Positions 1 through 12,796 are shown, counted from the first letter of the stretch. The stretch: 64,000 nt of DNA from Fratercula arctica (GCA_947846985.1 CANTUZ010000025.1:17172100-17236099), one strand, 5' to 3'. Notes: generated by a model not told the origin, from the sequence alone. Made by a program: numbers and translations.

Positions 1-88
1 ATAAAAAGTTAATTAGAGACAAGGCTTTATTTATCCTTTGGCAGATGTCTTGTCCCTGAATTGCCACATATTTGAATATGAAACTTAC

Positions 89-225
89 CTCATGGTTTGA
101 AACAAGTTTAGTGAGCACCCAGGATACATTAGGGGGTGGCCCTCCAGTAGTATCACAGTACAATGTGATGCTCTTTCCTTCCACCACGGTGATGTTGTAA
201 TTGCTTAAGTTTGCTGAGGGCAAGT
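89..225 (-). CDS. NTRK2: NTRK2 exon, start of first Ig-like C2 domain
   Basis: This 137-bp exon encodes the beginning of the first Ig-like domain of the neurotrophin receptor TrkB, which lies outside the cell and follows the leucine-rich repeats. On the minus strand it opens after a CATAG acceptor (230-226) and closes with GAG before a GTAAGT donor (88-83). Two bases finish a codon begun in the previous exon, then 45 complete codons follow. Recognisable pieces are LPSANLSNYNITVVEGKSIT, the Ig cysteine in LYCDT, and GGPPPNVSWV with the core tryptophan. The match to avian TrkB is recalled from knowledge of the family. The split codon joins to Asn where I recall Asp in chicken. The Ig domain is completed by the next exon, left of the window. 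The short region 1-88 is intron. Confidence 0.93.
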
Positions 226-1443
226 CTATGATATAGGCAAAAAAAAAACCAACACAAAAAAACACACCCCAAAAAACCACCACATGGATATTTATGTTTG
301 CCAGAAATAGATACTGCTCAATTTTATGGGAAATGTATAAATGCAATCAAAACCACTGCTTGCTTGCTTAAAATTCACTATGGTCAGTTATTGTTCAGGA
401 AGGGAGTACAAACAGCATTGTTGGAGATATATAAATATAATCCTTAAACTGCTACATAAAATTTTTTGTGCCTCCTTCATTTCACATCAAAAGGAAACAT
501 TCTAGCACATGGAAATACATTAAGCTAATTATAGAGGGAAATGTTTCAGGTGGGCAAATAGTAGTTATCCTAACTTCAGGTTTTAACTTCCAAAAAAAAA
601 ATCCTTCAATTTTTTAACACAGGAAATTTAATCTATCTCTGTTGTAGCAGTTGCAATGAAATCTCTGTTTTCCAGGGACTAATTCACATTGTGGTATTCC
701 CACTATTCTCTACTACAGTTAACATGAAAATCCCATTACCTCATGGTATCATATAAGAGATTGAAGCCCTCCCTCTCATACAGAGAGCTCATAGACAGCA
801 GAGAAAAACCTAGATCTTCAAGTACAAAGCCCATAAGAGGCAACCAAAGCCCTGAACAGATCAAACCAGAGGAGAGAAAGAACAGAAGAGAGGATCAGCA
901 ACTGCGCAGAGCTGCTATCCAGGGTGCTTCAGCAGACTTAGCTATTGCCCTCAAAAAAGAGGGAAAGAAGAAAAGCTGCGAGATGGTACCATTCACCAAT
1001 AAGCCAGCCTAGCTTTTGCAAGAGCCAGGACTCATCCACCATCTCACAAAGCTATAAACCACTTCATATCTCATTTTTCTCATTCTTCAGTGCTCAAAGC
1101 AATGGGAACTTTTGAAAGAGTAACAGCACCAATATGCTGAGTGCTTCCAAAAACCCAACACGTTATAGATTACTTTGGAGCTAGCCCTCCTCAAAAATAT
1201 TGCCAGGAATGTCAAAAGACTTTAGGCATGCAAGACCTGACATCATATTTATTTGCATAGCAAATAATTACATAACATGCTGAATATTCCTTCAGCGATA
1301 CTGTACTATCATTTGGAGCTCCTACAAATTGTAAGAATACTTACCCTCAATTATGAGGCATTTCTCATCAACAATTCCAGGAAAGTTTGACTTGCAATTT
1401 ATCCTGTCAAATAACAGAACTTATTTGCTGTGCTGGATATGTA
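226..1443. other. NTRK2 intron, unique sequence
   Basis: AT-rich intron without a recognisable gene. A plus-strand 89-codon ORF at 743-1012 is lysine and glutamate rich and has no family signature, so I treat it as chance. Short A-runs occur near 240-275 and 591. Confidence 0.5.
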
Positions 1444-2126
1444 TGTATTAGGTTTATGTGGCAAGGTTTCGATAGTGGGGGACTGTAGGGGTGGCTTTTG
1501 TGAGAAGAAACCAGAAGCTGCCCCCATGTCAGACAGAGCCAGTTCCAGTTGGCTCCAAGATAGACCTGCCACTGGCCAAAGCTGAGCCAAGCAGTGACAA
1601 TGGTGATGCCTACGTGATAACATATTTAAGAAAAGGGTAAAAAATGCTGTGCAGCAGCTGTGAGAGAGAGGACTGAGAAAAAATGTGAGAGAAACAACTA
1701 TGCATACACCAAGGTCAGTGAAGAAGGAGGGGGAGGAGGTGCTCCAGGCACCAGAGCAGAGATTCCTCTGCAGCCCATGGTGAAGACCATGGTGATGCAG
1801 GTTGTCCTCTACCCCTCAGGGGGTAGAAGGTAGAAAAATTAGGAGTGAAGTTCAGCCTGGGAAGAAGGGAGGGATGTAGGGAAGGTGGTTTTAGTTTTGT
1901 TTCATTTCTCCCTATCCTACTCTGTTACAATTAATTGGCAATAAATTAAATTAATTTCCCCAAGTAGAGTCTGTTTTGCCCACGACGGTAACTGGTAAGT
2001 GATCTCCCTGTCCTTATCTCAACCCATGAGCATTTCATCATAAGTTCTTCCTGTCCTGTTTATGGAGGGGGAGTGACAGAGTAGCTTGGTGGGCACCTGA
2101 TGGCCAGCCAAGGTCAACCCACCCTA
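1444..2126 (+). mobile_element. solo LTR, avian ERV family A (683 bp, short form)
   Basis: Begins TGTATTAGG and ends near CCCACCCTA. The 5-bp duplication ATGTA flanks it (1439-1443 and 2127-2131), as expected for an ERVL-type insertion. A polyadenylation signal AATAAA lies at 1940-1945. The sequence is related to the elements at 34804-35844 (plus) and 13855-14508 (minus) but lacks most of the internal tandem units of the longer copy. No internal retroviral genes accompany it. Confidence 0.75.
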
Positions 2127-2170
2127 ATGTATTATCTTTTGATGACTTTTCCGGAAACAATGCTTCTCTT

Positions 2171-2214
2171 CCCCCCCCCCTAGCCCCCCCCCCCCCCCCG
2201 CCCCCCCCCCCCCC
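2171..2214. repeat. poly-C tract (poly-G on minus strand)
   Basis: Three C-runs of 10, 16 and 14 bases are separated only by TAG and one G, then a T-run follows. The minus strand is sense for NTRK2 and carries long G-runs. Exact length is likely unreliable in any assembly. Confidence 0.85.
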
Positions 2215-3481
2215 TTTCTTTTTTTTTAAATTAGAGTATAGTAGTTTCATCATCTACTTGCAGGTTTAGAAGTTTAACAAAGGGATTTTTTTTTTTTAAT
2301 GTAAAAAGTCCCATATGAACAATTAACCGTCTGATTAGTACAAATCGTAACATGTTAATATGTTTGCTAGTTCAATAAAAGCTATATATACTGGAAATCT
2401 CTCTTTAAGTTTAATTAGTTCAATAAATTGAAATAAGAGAAAGTAATATCCAAGAAAAGACAAATCATTTGCCATGCCATGCTTTCTTGCCTATAATAAG
2501 ATTTGAAAATTGGCACAAATACACAATAACTGCTTCAGCACTTCTAGTGCTTTAAGCAGTGCTGTAATGTGATTCCCAATATAGGTGTCACGGATTTCTT
2601 ATATTATGTTCACTTTATAAATCATATGTTGAACTTTATTAAGACAAAGCTGGATGGTTTGGAGGCCTTCATGCAGTAATCTTTTAGCAAAGGTAGCCAT
2701 CTGCTCTCACCTACTGTGAATTCAAATCTCATCAGAAATAAAACAAATCTTAGGGAACATTCGGCTGTTAATTATCCTGGTTAGGGAACAGGGAGAGAAG
2801 TAATGAGAACATTTGCTTTATAAAGTTACCCTTCCATATCACCTCTGAAAACTGTTCCAACTGCTCTTGCCAGACCAAAACTTAGAAAGAGATTAAGACT
2901 CCCCTCTTCTTCCTGGCACTACTACTTAGGACTAAGTCTGCTTGCTGTGCAAGTCTGGAGAGTTTCTGCTAATATTTTGGTGTTTTATCTCTGAGGGAAA
3001 CAACTATATTTTCTTGTATACTGCCAGAAAGTTATAAAATAATGACACTTATTATTCTATAGAGTTGTAAAGTTAGGTTAGAAACCGCAAGATCTTGCGG
3101 AAATTATTGCAGCAAAAAAGTAGAGATATAATAATAATCATCACATTATAGTGTGCGTTTTATTCCCTTTCCGAGTCATAAGAGGTGGGTAAGAAAGAAA
3201 CACATAAAATAATTGCTTTGGGATTCATTTCTCTGGTTGGATATTTTGTGTTGGTGAATGCAAGACCATTTTGGCTTCTATTTCACGTGGTACCCAGACC
3301 ACGCCACAGCAGAACGCACACTAATTAACCTCTGCTTGGAAAAAGAAGATATTAGGATAAGACATATCTAGAAAAGGTGATACACTGGACTTAGGTGTAA
3401 AGCAGTGAGACCAAGAAGCAAAACCTGTACTGACAAAAAATTGCATATAAAAAGCTCCCTTGTTCCCTAACAAAAACATAT
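2215..3481. other. NTRK2 intron, unique sequence
   Basis: AT-rich intron. No ORF, RNA gene or clear repeat family was recognised. Confidence 0.5.
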
Positions 3482-4631
3482 CACAGAATCACAGAATGGT
3501 AGGGTTGGAAGGGACCTCTGTAGATCATCTAGTCCAACCCCCCTGCCAGAGCAGGGTCACCTAGAGCAGGTTGCACAGGAACGCATCCAGGCAGGTTTTC
3601 AATGTCTCCAGAGAAGGAAACTCCATCATCTCTCTGGGCAGCCTGTTCCAGTGCTCTGCCATCCTCAAAGTAAAGAAGGTCCTTCTCATGCTGAGATGGA
3701 ACTTCCTATGCTCAAGTTTGTGCCCATTGCCTCTTGTCCTGTGGCCGGGCACCACTGAAAAGAGCCTGGCCCCATCCTCCTGATACCCACCCTTTAAGCA
3801 TTTATAAGCATTGATAAGATCCCCCCTCAGTCATCTTTTTTCCAGACTGAAGAGACCCAAGTCCCTCAGCCTTTCTTCATAAGAGAGGTGTTCCAGTCCC
3901 CTAGTCATCTTCGTAGCCCTTTGCTGTACCCTCTCCAGCAGTTCCCTGACCTTCTTGAACCGGGGAACCCAGAACTGGACACAGTACTCCAGATGCGGCC
4001 TCACCAGGGCAGAGTAGAGGGGGAGGATGACCTCCCTTGACCTGCTGGCCACACTCTTCTTGATGCACCCCAGGATGCCCTCGGCCTTCTTGGCCACAAG
4101 GGCACATTGCTGCCTCATGGTCATCCTGTTGTCCACCAGGACTCCCAGATCTCTTTCCACAGAGCTGCTCTCCAGCAGGTCAGCCCCCAACCTGTACTGG
4201 TGCATGGGGTTATTCCTCCCCAGGTGCAGCACCCTACACTTGCCCTTATTGAATTTCATAAGGTTTCTCTCTGCCCAGCTCTCCAGCCTGTCTAGGTCTC
4301 GCTGTATGGTGGCACAGCCTTCTGGTGTGTCAGCCACCCCTCCCAGCTTTGTGTCATCAGCAAACTTGCTGAGGGTGCACTCTATCCCTTCATCCAGGTC
4401 ATTGATGAATATATTCAATAGGACTGGACCCAGTACTGACCCCTGGGGATCACCACTTGTCACTGACCTCCAACTAGACTCTGTGCCCCTAATCATGACC
4501 CTCTGAGGTCTGTCTTCCAACCAGTTATCTATCCACTCCACTGTCCATTCATCTAACCCACACTTCCTAAGCTTCCCTATGAGAATGCTGTGGGAGACCG
4601 TGTCGAACACCTTGCTGAAGTCAAGGTAGTA
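3482..4631 (-). mobile_element. CR1 LINE, 5'-truncated, young subfamily
   Basis: The 3' end is at the left, with CACAGAATCACAGAATGGTA, the complement of the CR1 tail. The minus strand holds a 259-codon ORF2 remnant (3831-4610) with the RT motifs [11 protein letters not shown] and [10 protein letters not shown], where FADD is the CR1 catalytic motif. A stop in the C-terminal region (near 3831) separates it from the last 64 codons (3561-3755). The element is cut off at about 4631 inside the AFDTV block. It belongs to the same young subfamily as 31580-32828 and the nested copy at 41508-48083. Confidence 0.92.
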
Positions 4632-4670
4632 TGTTCACTGTAGTGTGAGACCATTTATATGAATTTGGGC

Positions 4671-4978
4671 GGGTGTCAGGAGGATGGGGCCAGGCTCTTT
4701 TCAGTGGTGCCCGGCCACAGGACAAGAGGTAACAGGCACAAACTTGAACATAGGAAGTTCCACCTAAACATGAGAAAGAACGTTTTTACTTTGAGGGTGG
4801 CAGAGCACTGGAACAGGCTGCCCAGAGAGGTGGTGGAGTCTCCGTCTCTGTAGATATTCAAAACCTGCCTGGATGCGTTCCTGTGCACCCTGCTCTAGGT
4901 GACCCTGCTCTGGCAGGGGGGTTGGACTAGATGATCTACAGAGGTCCCTTCCAACCCCTATCATTTCGTGATTCTGTA
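4671..4978 (+). mobile_element. CR1 LINE 3' fragment, inverted relative to its neighbour
   Basis: Plus-strand CR1 3' end, from the [16 protein letters not shown] block (64-codon ORF, 4659-4853) to the tail CGTGATTCTGTAA. It is the same subfamily as 3482-4631 but points the other way, only about 40 bp from it. The two 3' ends form imperfect inverted repeats of about 300 bp. Confidence 0.9.
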
Positions 4979-5179
4979 ATCAGTAGCATTTTGACACCTA
5001 CACAATTAAAAAGATTTCTAATCCAGCTGTATTTATTCATACCTTAATTTGTTTTCATACAGGCTTTTTAGATGACCACCACTGCCATTGATATGGATGC
5101 ACATTTTAAAGGACTTTGTACACAGGAATTGATAGAAGCAATCAGAGAATAGGTTTGCATACTTTTGTATACTGGCAGC

Positions 5180-5934
5180 TGTGGCAGTGTGCTCCCCCTT
5201 TCCAGGCACCAACCTGACCTTTATCTCCTGTAACTCTGCCTAAGCGATAACCACCCATGGTGGTCACAATGGGTGCATGTAGTCGTGATGGCTACACCAG
5301 GCTCAACGTGGTTTCGGTGAGACAGATAACACCACAATAGCCAAGGGCTAACTTGAGCAATGCTGGTACTGTGGTCACTATGTAAATATGACTATAGGTC
5401 AATCATCTTACCTCCATAAATAGTGAACAGCCCAAGAGCCCTTTGAGCTCTCCTGCATGGCAGCGGGCTGCACACCAGGATCTCCCCTTGAGTGGGGACA
5501 CTCACTTAAGGTTCTACTCCTCGAGGTTGAGAGATTCCTTGCCGCAACAGATTCTCGGTAAGTGACTAATAGCATGCTAAACTTAGCTAAGTGATATAAA
5601 GGACTGATTGCACATAAATAATCCTTTAGGCATAAACCGTTGACCAAGTCTGGGACTAGGACTGAATCCAGATGCCCCTAGACTCCTCTCTGAGAAGGAG
5701 TTTAGAAAGCACGGGGGTCCTTTCTGAACCTCGTGACTCAATGGGAGGGTCTCCCTGACAGCTCTGTCTGACCCTGTCCTCTGTGCAGTAAATAACCAAG
5801 TGTGCCTCGTCATCTCGAATCTTGTTAAAACACTGACGTATTTACCATCAAACTTTGTTAAATCCCTGTTTTATATCAATAAATGTATTGCTGTTTCTCT
5901 CTATGAGTTAAGTACATCGCTTCCATCCGTGACA
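5180..5934 (+). mobile_element. putative solo LTR, about 755 bp
   Basis: Starts TGTGGCAGTG and ends near CCGTGACA, with a polyadenylation signal AATAAA at 5878-5883 and a TATA-like CATAAATAG near 5417. Flanking bases GCAGC and CCAGC could be a decayed 5-bp duplication. No second copy is in this window, so the call rests on LTR-like ends and signals. Short ORFs inside look accidental. Confidence 0.55.
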
Positions 5935-6393
5935 CCAGCACAGTAAGTTTAGATGGTAGCATAAGAAGACCATGCAAGATAGCCATGACATAATTTTCAG
6001 ATTTCTGGGGCAATGATTTTCACAGGCATATTATCCAGGCTGCATGCAAAAGTATTTCTTTATATCAGTTCTGAAATTTGTCTATGTTTAAATTCATTGT
6101 TCATTCCCTGTTCTGCTAAGACAGGGAAAAGAAATTTTCTGAATGATCTTCTTAAGACCACTTAGTTTTATTTATTTTTCTCATGTCCCCTTTTTTTCTC
6201 AATAATCTATCCAAAGCTTTTCAATCTCTTCAAAAAAGGGAGGACAGAACTTGCTACTAAGAATTTTAAATTCTAACATAGAGAGTTATGCAGTTTAGTA
6301 AGTAGATGTATAACAAGTGTACACTAAAACCATTGTGTATAGGTGTATAATAGCTATGTTATCTCACTGCATAGAGAAAATCTGTTTTCATAT

Positions 6394-6949
6394 TATCCTG
6401 GTTTTGGATGGAATAGAGTTCATTTTCTTCACAGTAGCTTGTATTGTATTTATGATGAAAACAGTGTTAACACACTGATGGTTTAGCTATTGCTGAGCAG
6501 TGCTTATACAGCATCAAGGCCTCTTCTGCTTCTCACACTGTTCTGTCAGCAAGTAGGCTGGGAGTGCACAAGAAGTTGGAAGAGGACACAGCTAGGACAG
6601 CTGACCCCCAACTGACCAAAGGGATATCCCATACCATATGATGTCATGCTCAGCAATAAAAGCCATGAGGAGCAAGGAGGAAGGGGGGGACGTTTGGAGT
6701 TATGGCATTTGTCTTCCTAAGTAACCGTTACTCATGATAGGGCTCTGCTTTCCTGGAAATGGCTAAACACCTGCCTGCCGATGGGAAGAAATGAGTGAAT
6801 TCCTTATTTTGCTTTTGCTTTACCTATTAAACTGTTTTTATCTCAACCCATGAGTTTCCTCACTTTTACCCTTATGATTCTCTCCCCCATTCTACTGTGG
6901 GAGGAGTGAGCAAGTGGGGCTTAGCTGCCGGACAGATTTAACCATGACA
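6394..6949 (+). mobile_element. solo LTR, avian ERVL-type family B
   Basis: Starts TATCCTGGTTTTGG (a TG start changed to TA) and ends CCATGACA. The 5-bp duplication CATAT flanks it (6389-6393 and 6950-6954). It shares the order GATGGAATAGAGTT, ATGTCATGCTCAGCAATAAAA and ATCTCAACCCATGAG with the LTRs at 9984-10502, 26434-26819 and 27832-28395. Confidence 0.85.
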
Positions 6950-7229
6950 CATATTCAAATCAATAATGCTTTATTCCAGGAAACAGGCAGCTCTGGATCA
7001 GAATAAGCAGTCACTTCCATTCACTATAGCACAAATGGACACAACAAAAGGCAAGTGGGGGGGAACTTATTTACGTCAACTGAGTCTCTCTAAATATTAT
7101 GTTAGGCTTTAGAAGTAAAAAAATCTAAGTAGGTGGGCTATTTACTTTCACAGACCATCATTAGTGCAAACTGATGGCTGAGGACATATTACAGTTAAAC
7201 TGTCAAGCATTGCTAGGCAATGACTCATA

Positions 7230-9835
7230 TTTTCACCATGCACAGCTGGGTAACAAACAGGAGGAGCTGGAGGGGCAGGGGTTGCCCTCTGTAAAAAAAT
7301 GGATTAACCACACAGAACTGTCTTTGAAAAACAGCAATGAACAGGTCAAGAGCTTATGGGTAAAAATTAAGGAACACGTCAACAAAGGAAACCTCGTGGT
7401 TGGTGTTTAACTACAGGTTTCCCAATCAAGGGGAGCCTGTTGACAAAGCATTCTTACTTCAACTACAGGAAGCATCACACTTGCAGGCCCTGATCCTGTT
7501 GGGGGGCTTCAGTCACCCTGACATCTGCTGGAAAAGTAGCACAGCAAGCTGTAAGCAGTCCAGGAGACTCTTGGAGCGCATCGAGGATAATTTCTTAATC
7601 CAGGTGATAGACAGTCCAACCAGAGGAGAAACATTGCTGGACCTGTTGTTTACCAACACAGATTAACTAATTAGAGGGGTCAAGATTGGTGTAAGTCAGG
7701 GCTGCAGCAATCATGCCCTGGTGGAATTCACAATCTTGAGGGATATGGGCCAGGTGAAGAGTAGAGTCAAGACCCTGAATTTTAGGAGAGTGAGCTTTCA
7801 GTTGTTTAAGGAATTAGTGGATGGGACGCCCTGGGAAACTGCCCTCAGGGATAAAGGAGTAGAAGAGAGCTGTCAGCTCTTTAGGGACATTTTTCTTAGA
7901 GCGCAAGAGCTCTCGATTCTCACGTGTAAGAAGTCAGGCAAGGAAGGCAGGAGACCAGCATGGCTCAGTAAGGACCTCCTGCTCAGAGTACAGCGTAAGA
8001 GGGAAATGCACAGGCAGTGGAACCAGGGATGTGTATCCTGGGAAGAATATAGGGACACTGCCCAGATGTGTAGGGATGGGATCAGGAAAGCTAATGCACA
8101 GTTGGAGATTAATTTGGTGAGGGATATGAAGAATAATAAGAATAATAAGAATAGCTTCAACAGGTATGTTGGACAGAAAAGGAAGATTAAAGAAAATTTA
8201 AGGGGGGGTACATAAGACAGGAGAACTAGTGACAACTGATATGGAGAAGGCTGAGGTATGCAACAAATTTTTTGCCTCAGTTTTCATTGGTAATCTCCCA
8301 CATCTCTCAAGTCCCTGAACCTCAAGGCAGATACTGGGGGAATTCAGTTCCTTCCTTCATAGGAGTAGATCAGATTTGAGACCACCTGAGGAACCTGAAC
8401 ATACACAAGTCCATGGGACTCAACAACATGCATCCCAGGGTCCTGAGGAAATTGTGTGATGTAGTCGCTAAGCCACTTTCCATCATATTTGAAAAGTCAT
8501 GGCAGTCAGGCGAGGTCCCCAGCGACTGGAGAAAAGGGAAATATCCCACCCATTTCTAAAAAGGAGTACCCTAGGAACTACCAAGCAGTCATCCTCACTT
8601 CTGTTACTGGTAAGATCATGGAACAGATCCTCCTACAATGTGGGGACTGCATCAGTGGACAAGGGAAGAGATACGGATGTCATCTACCTGGACTTCTGTA
8701 AGACCTTTGATATAGTCCCCCCACAACATCCTTACCGCTAAATTGGAGAGATATGGGTTTGATAGATGGATTGTTAGATGGATAAGGAATTGGCTGGATG
8801 TCTGCGTCCAAAGAGTTACAGTCAATGGCTCAACGTCCAAGTGGAAACCAGTAGCAAGTGGTGTCCCTCTGGGGTCCATACTGGGACCAATACTATTTAA
8901 TATCTTCATCAACAACATAAACAGTGGGATTGAGTGCACCCTCAACAGGTTTATGGATCACACCAAGCTGAGTGGTACAGTTGATTCGCTTGAGGGAAGA
9001 GATGCCATCCAGAGGGACCCTGACAGGCTTGAGGGGTGGGCCCATGTGAACCTCATGAACAAGGCCAGCTGCAAGGTCCTGCACCTGGGTTGGGGCAATC
9101 CCCGCTATCAATACAGACTGGGGGATGAATGGATTGAGAGCAGCCCTACAGAGAAGGACCTGGGGATACTGTTGGATGAAAAATTGGACATGAGCTGGCA
9201 ATGTGAGCTTGCAGCCCAGAAAGCCAACAGCATCCTGGACTGCATAAAAAGAAGTATGGCTAGCAGGTCGAGGGAGGTGATTCTCCCCCTCTGCTCCGCT
9301 CTGGTGAGACCCCACCTGGAGTACTGCATCCTGAATCCATTTCTGGGGTCCCCAGTACAAGAAAGACGTGGACCTGTTGGAGCGAGTCCAGAGGAGGGCC
9401 ATGAAAATGATCAGAGGGCTGGAACACCTCTCCTATGAGGACAGGCTGAGAGAGTTGGGGTTCAGCCTGGAGAAGAGAAGGCTCCATGGAGACCTTACTG
9501 CAGTCTTTCAGTACTTAAAGGGGGCTTATAAGAAAGACAGAGAGACACTTTTTACCAGGGCCTGCAGAGACAGGACAAGGGGTAATAGTTTTAAACTGAA
9601 AGAGGGTAGATTTAGATTGGACATTTTTTATGACGCAGATGGTGAGACACTGGAACAGGTTGCCCAGAGAAGCTGTGGATTCCCCATCCCTGGAAGTGTT
9701 AAAGGCCTGGTTGGATGGGGCTTTAAGCAACCTGGTCTAGTGGGAGGTGTCCCTGGCCCTGGCAGGGGGGTCAGAACTGGATGATCTTTAAAGGTCTCTT
9801 CTGACCCAAACCATTCTGATTTTATGATTTCTACC
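7230..9835 (+). mobile_element. old CR1 LINE, ORF2 heavily broken
   Basis: Plus-strand CR1 of about 2.6 kb covering the endonuclease, RT and 3' end. LGNKQEELEGQG near 7255 matches the start of the endonuclease domain. The GGFSHPDICW block (7400-7666) corresponds to the endonuclease GDFN-P region with Asp changed (LGGFS). The RT region (8743-9438) reads SILGPILFNIF and then RFMDHTKLS where FADDTKL is expected, so the catalytic site is lost. At least four frame changes occur. The tail ends near 9835. It looks older than the other CR1s. Confidence 0.88.
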
Positions 9836-9983
9836 ATATAAACTGTAATTAAATTATCTTCCTAACTTTCACATGAATTATCTACAAAGCAGAGCGTTTT
9901 GACCAAGAAATCACTGTGGTCTCTTCCAACTTCAGAGGAAGAGATTCATTACAGAGGCATCCTATTATCAAGACTTTTACTAC

Positions 9984-10502
9984 TGTCCTAGTTTCAGCTG
10001 GGACAGAGTTGTTTTTTTTTCTAGTGGTTGCTGTGTTTCAGATTTAGTATGAAAGGAATGTCAATAATGCATATTGTTTTAGTTGTTGCCAGGTGTTGTT
10101 TATATTTTTCAAGGACTTTTTTCAGCTTCCCATAGAAGCTGAAAAGGAGCCTAGACAGAACAATGGAATGGCCAATGGAATATTCCGTACTATAGATGTC
10201 ATGCTCAGTATGTAAATGGAGGTTGTCCGGGGGGTGGGAATCCATGATCACTGCTCGGGATGGTGCCAATTCACCAGATGGTGAGAGTGACTTGTGTCAT
10301 TACTATTATTGTTATTATTGTTATTGTTCTTTTCGTTTTCTGTTACTGTTTCTATTAAAGTGTCTTTATCTCAGCCCACGAGTTTTTTTTCCTTTCTCTT
10401 TCCCCTCCTTTTCTCCTTCTACTCCTTGCCATTCTGGGGGAAGGGGAAGCGAACTGCGTGAGTGGCTGCATGGTCCTAGCTGCTGGCTGGGGTTAAACCA
10501 CA
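9984..10502 (+). mobile_element. solo LTR, avian ERVL-type family B
   Basis: Starts TGTCCTAGTTTCAGCTGGGA and ends TTAAACCACA. It shares ATGTCATGCTCAGTA and ATCTCAGCCCACGAG with the other family B LTRs. An ATT-rich microsatellite of about 40 bp lies inside at 10296-10332. A clean target duplication was not found. Confidence 0.78.
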
Positions 10503-12641
10503 ACTGTACAGGCTACTTACTACATTATGAAGTAATTAACATCTGCAAGAAAAACAAAAAAAGAATATGTTTGCTTAGTTCCTAAAAAAAAAAAGATTAA
10601 AAAATCAACAAACCAGACACGGGATGAACCATTTAATCAGTAGAGAAAATGAGAAAATGTTTCATTAACAAAATTCACAAAGGCCTGCATGCCTAAAATT
10701 TCTCCTGACATCCAAAGAAGCTAAAAGGCGCTTCTTCCTCTATTTCAGTTATACTTACTAGCCTCTCAGACGGTGCTAGACATTAAATAAACCAACTACA
10801 TCAGTGGGTTTTCTTGAAACTGTCTTGTGCTTTTAAACAAAGAAAAATATGTACAGAAATGCTGAAAGCAACAGCCATGCCAGCCATGCATCGGATCTTT
10901 TAGATATCTTCCAGAACACAAGCCATGCTCATGAAGATTGTCATTTGTTTTCACCAAGGATTTCCTATTCTGTCTCTAGGAAATGGCTGTGTTTTCATCT
11001 ACCTCTTCTAATTAAAAAGCTATGTCCTACATTGGTTCATACCAGAAAAGGTAAATTAAGGGGAAAAACTCACCAGAAGAGGCGGGGGGGGGGGGGAAGA
11101 AAAAGAGAGAGAAACAGAGTGCATAAATTCTAGTTATATTTGAATCCTGTAAATTAACATTAAACCAAATGTGGGAATAATTTGCAGGTCTGTGCTAAGA
11201 TTCACACAGTTCTTCAGCAAAAGGTGCATTTCTCATATGCAAAATTCAACATACTGATACTTTAGCCTGAATGTCATGTATGCTCACAGTCAAGGGCATC
11301 TTTCCTCCTCCTCTTCCCCCTCTAGTTTGAAGTGCCACCTTCCCTTCTCATGCCAAGTATTTTAATCAAGTATTTTAATATGTCCACAGGATGTGCACAT
11401 GTGTACATACATGCATCCACATAGCATCAAGAGGTCAGAAACAAGTCTGCTGGGGCTGCAGATTCTAAAGAATTCAAAAGAAAGAAATAATGTCTCACAC
11501 GTTTAATTCTGGTAATTTAACACTGAGAATTTTCAAAGGATAATCCTAGCTACCTAGTGGTTTCTAGACATGCTAGACAAGGACATTAAAAGAGGCAATG
11601 CTGTCACTCCCATTTTGTGTCGATTGATTTCAATCCACCAGGAGACCTTTCAACACCTGGCAGATGAATCTACCTTCTAGTCCATCCAGACAGAGCAGCT
11701 GGTCAGGTCAATTTAGCTCAACTCAATATCATCTCCCATTTCAGGTAAATCAGACCCTGCAGTACATAAGACCACCAAAACAGGTTATGCATTAGTGTCA
11801 TTAAACACAGCACACATTGGGTCTGCAGCAGGTCTCCTCCATGGCTCTAACCCATCAGCAGCTGCAATCAGAGAGTGTTGCACCCTCCGTATAGCCAGCG
11901 GAGAGAAGGGCGCTCAGTCAGCAATGATGGAAGGAAGAAAGGTATAATTTGTTTGTTCCTCCTGACATTCACCTTTGCTTACAGTTTTCCCAATCCAAAT
12001 CAGTTCTCCGTGAGGAAACTCTGCTCTTTTCTTCTTATCTGCCTGCTCCTGAGCACCCCATCCCACTAAGACAACTCCAGACTTCAATAGGCTTCACATC
12101 ACATCAGAAACATTCTCTTTTGCATAGCCTATGCAAAGAATTTTATTGGTGTGAAAAACAGATATTTAATTTTTTCTCTTTCAGTAGGCATGTTTTTTTT
12201 CTGAATTTCCTTCCTGTAGTCCTAGCTGTAGAGTCTGTATTTTTGAAGGAAAAGAAAGATTTCATTAACGTCGCATATCTGAAAAAAAATTCAAGGAAGC
12301 AAAATCTTGTGTCTGTTCAGCTTGGAAGCACTACTATTTTGTTCAATAAAGGCACATGCATCTTAGATAATTCTTGTCTGTTGTCTGTAATTGATGTTCT
12401 GTTTTCCTGCACTTGACTAACAGTATGTTTTTAAAGGTTCAAGGAAAAAAAAAGGCTTTATGTGAAGCTCAAAAAATTATTCCATGTGACATGAAAGACC
12501 AGGGAGTGGTTAATATTTCCCCCAAAAACCTTTTCCTTTAGCAGTACTGTTGTCATCTTGATAGGTATTTTGTCAAAAAGCATGTTTATTTTTCCTTTCT
12601 CACAATATCTTAGTAAGAACTTTATGTTAAAAGAGTATTAC
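10503..12641. other. NTRK2 intron, unique sequence
   Basis: About 2.1 kb of intron with a 13-base G-run at 11084-11096. Plus-strand ORFs of up to 155 codons (11949-12416) show no domain, and run antisense beside the exon at 12642, so I do not call a gene. Confidence 0.5.
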
Positions 12642-12796
12642 TGCAGTTTGGGACTTTCATATCCAGCAAGGCTGTCCTCTTGGTGTTGTCATCTATGCAA
12701 TATAAATCCCGAGTTTCTCTGTAGAACTTGATCTCTTGAAATTTCTTGATCCACATAATTTCACAGGAACACTTGAATGGATTGTCCAGCAATATC
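12642..12796 (-). CDS. NTRK2: NTRK2 exon, LRR C-terminal cysteine-rich cap
   Basis: This 155-bp exon encodes the cysteine-rich cap that closes the leucine-rich repeats of TrkB. It starts after a TGTAG acceptor (12801-12797) and ends before a GTAATA donor (12641-12636). The first base completes a Leu codon, 51 codons follow, and the last base opens the split codon completed by the exon at 89-225. Visible motifs are DNPFKCSCEIMWIKKFQE, then a stretch with YCIDD, and finally MKVPNC, giving the cap cysteines (C-x-C and two later ones) expected of an LRRCT. There is no stop or frameshift. It lies in unique sequence, with a partial LTR about 1.1 kb upstream in the gene's direction. Confidence 0.94.

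Noticed and set aside
743..1012. 89-codon plus-strand ORF near the Ig exon
   Set aside because: No domain, biased composition, no splice or promoter support; length is within chance for this window.
11949..12416. 155-codon plus-strand ORF
   Set aside because: No domain; it lies antisense in intron sequence beside an NTRK2 exon.
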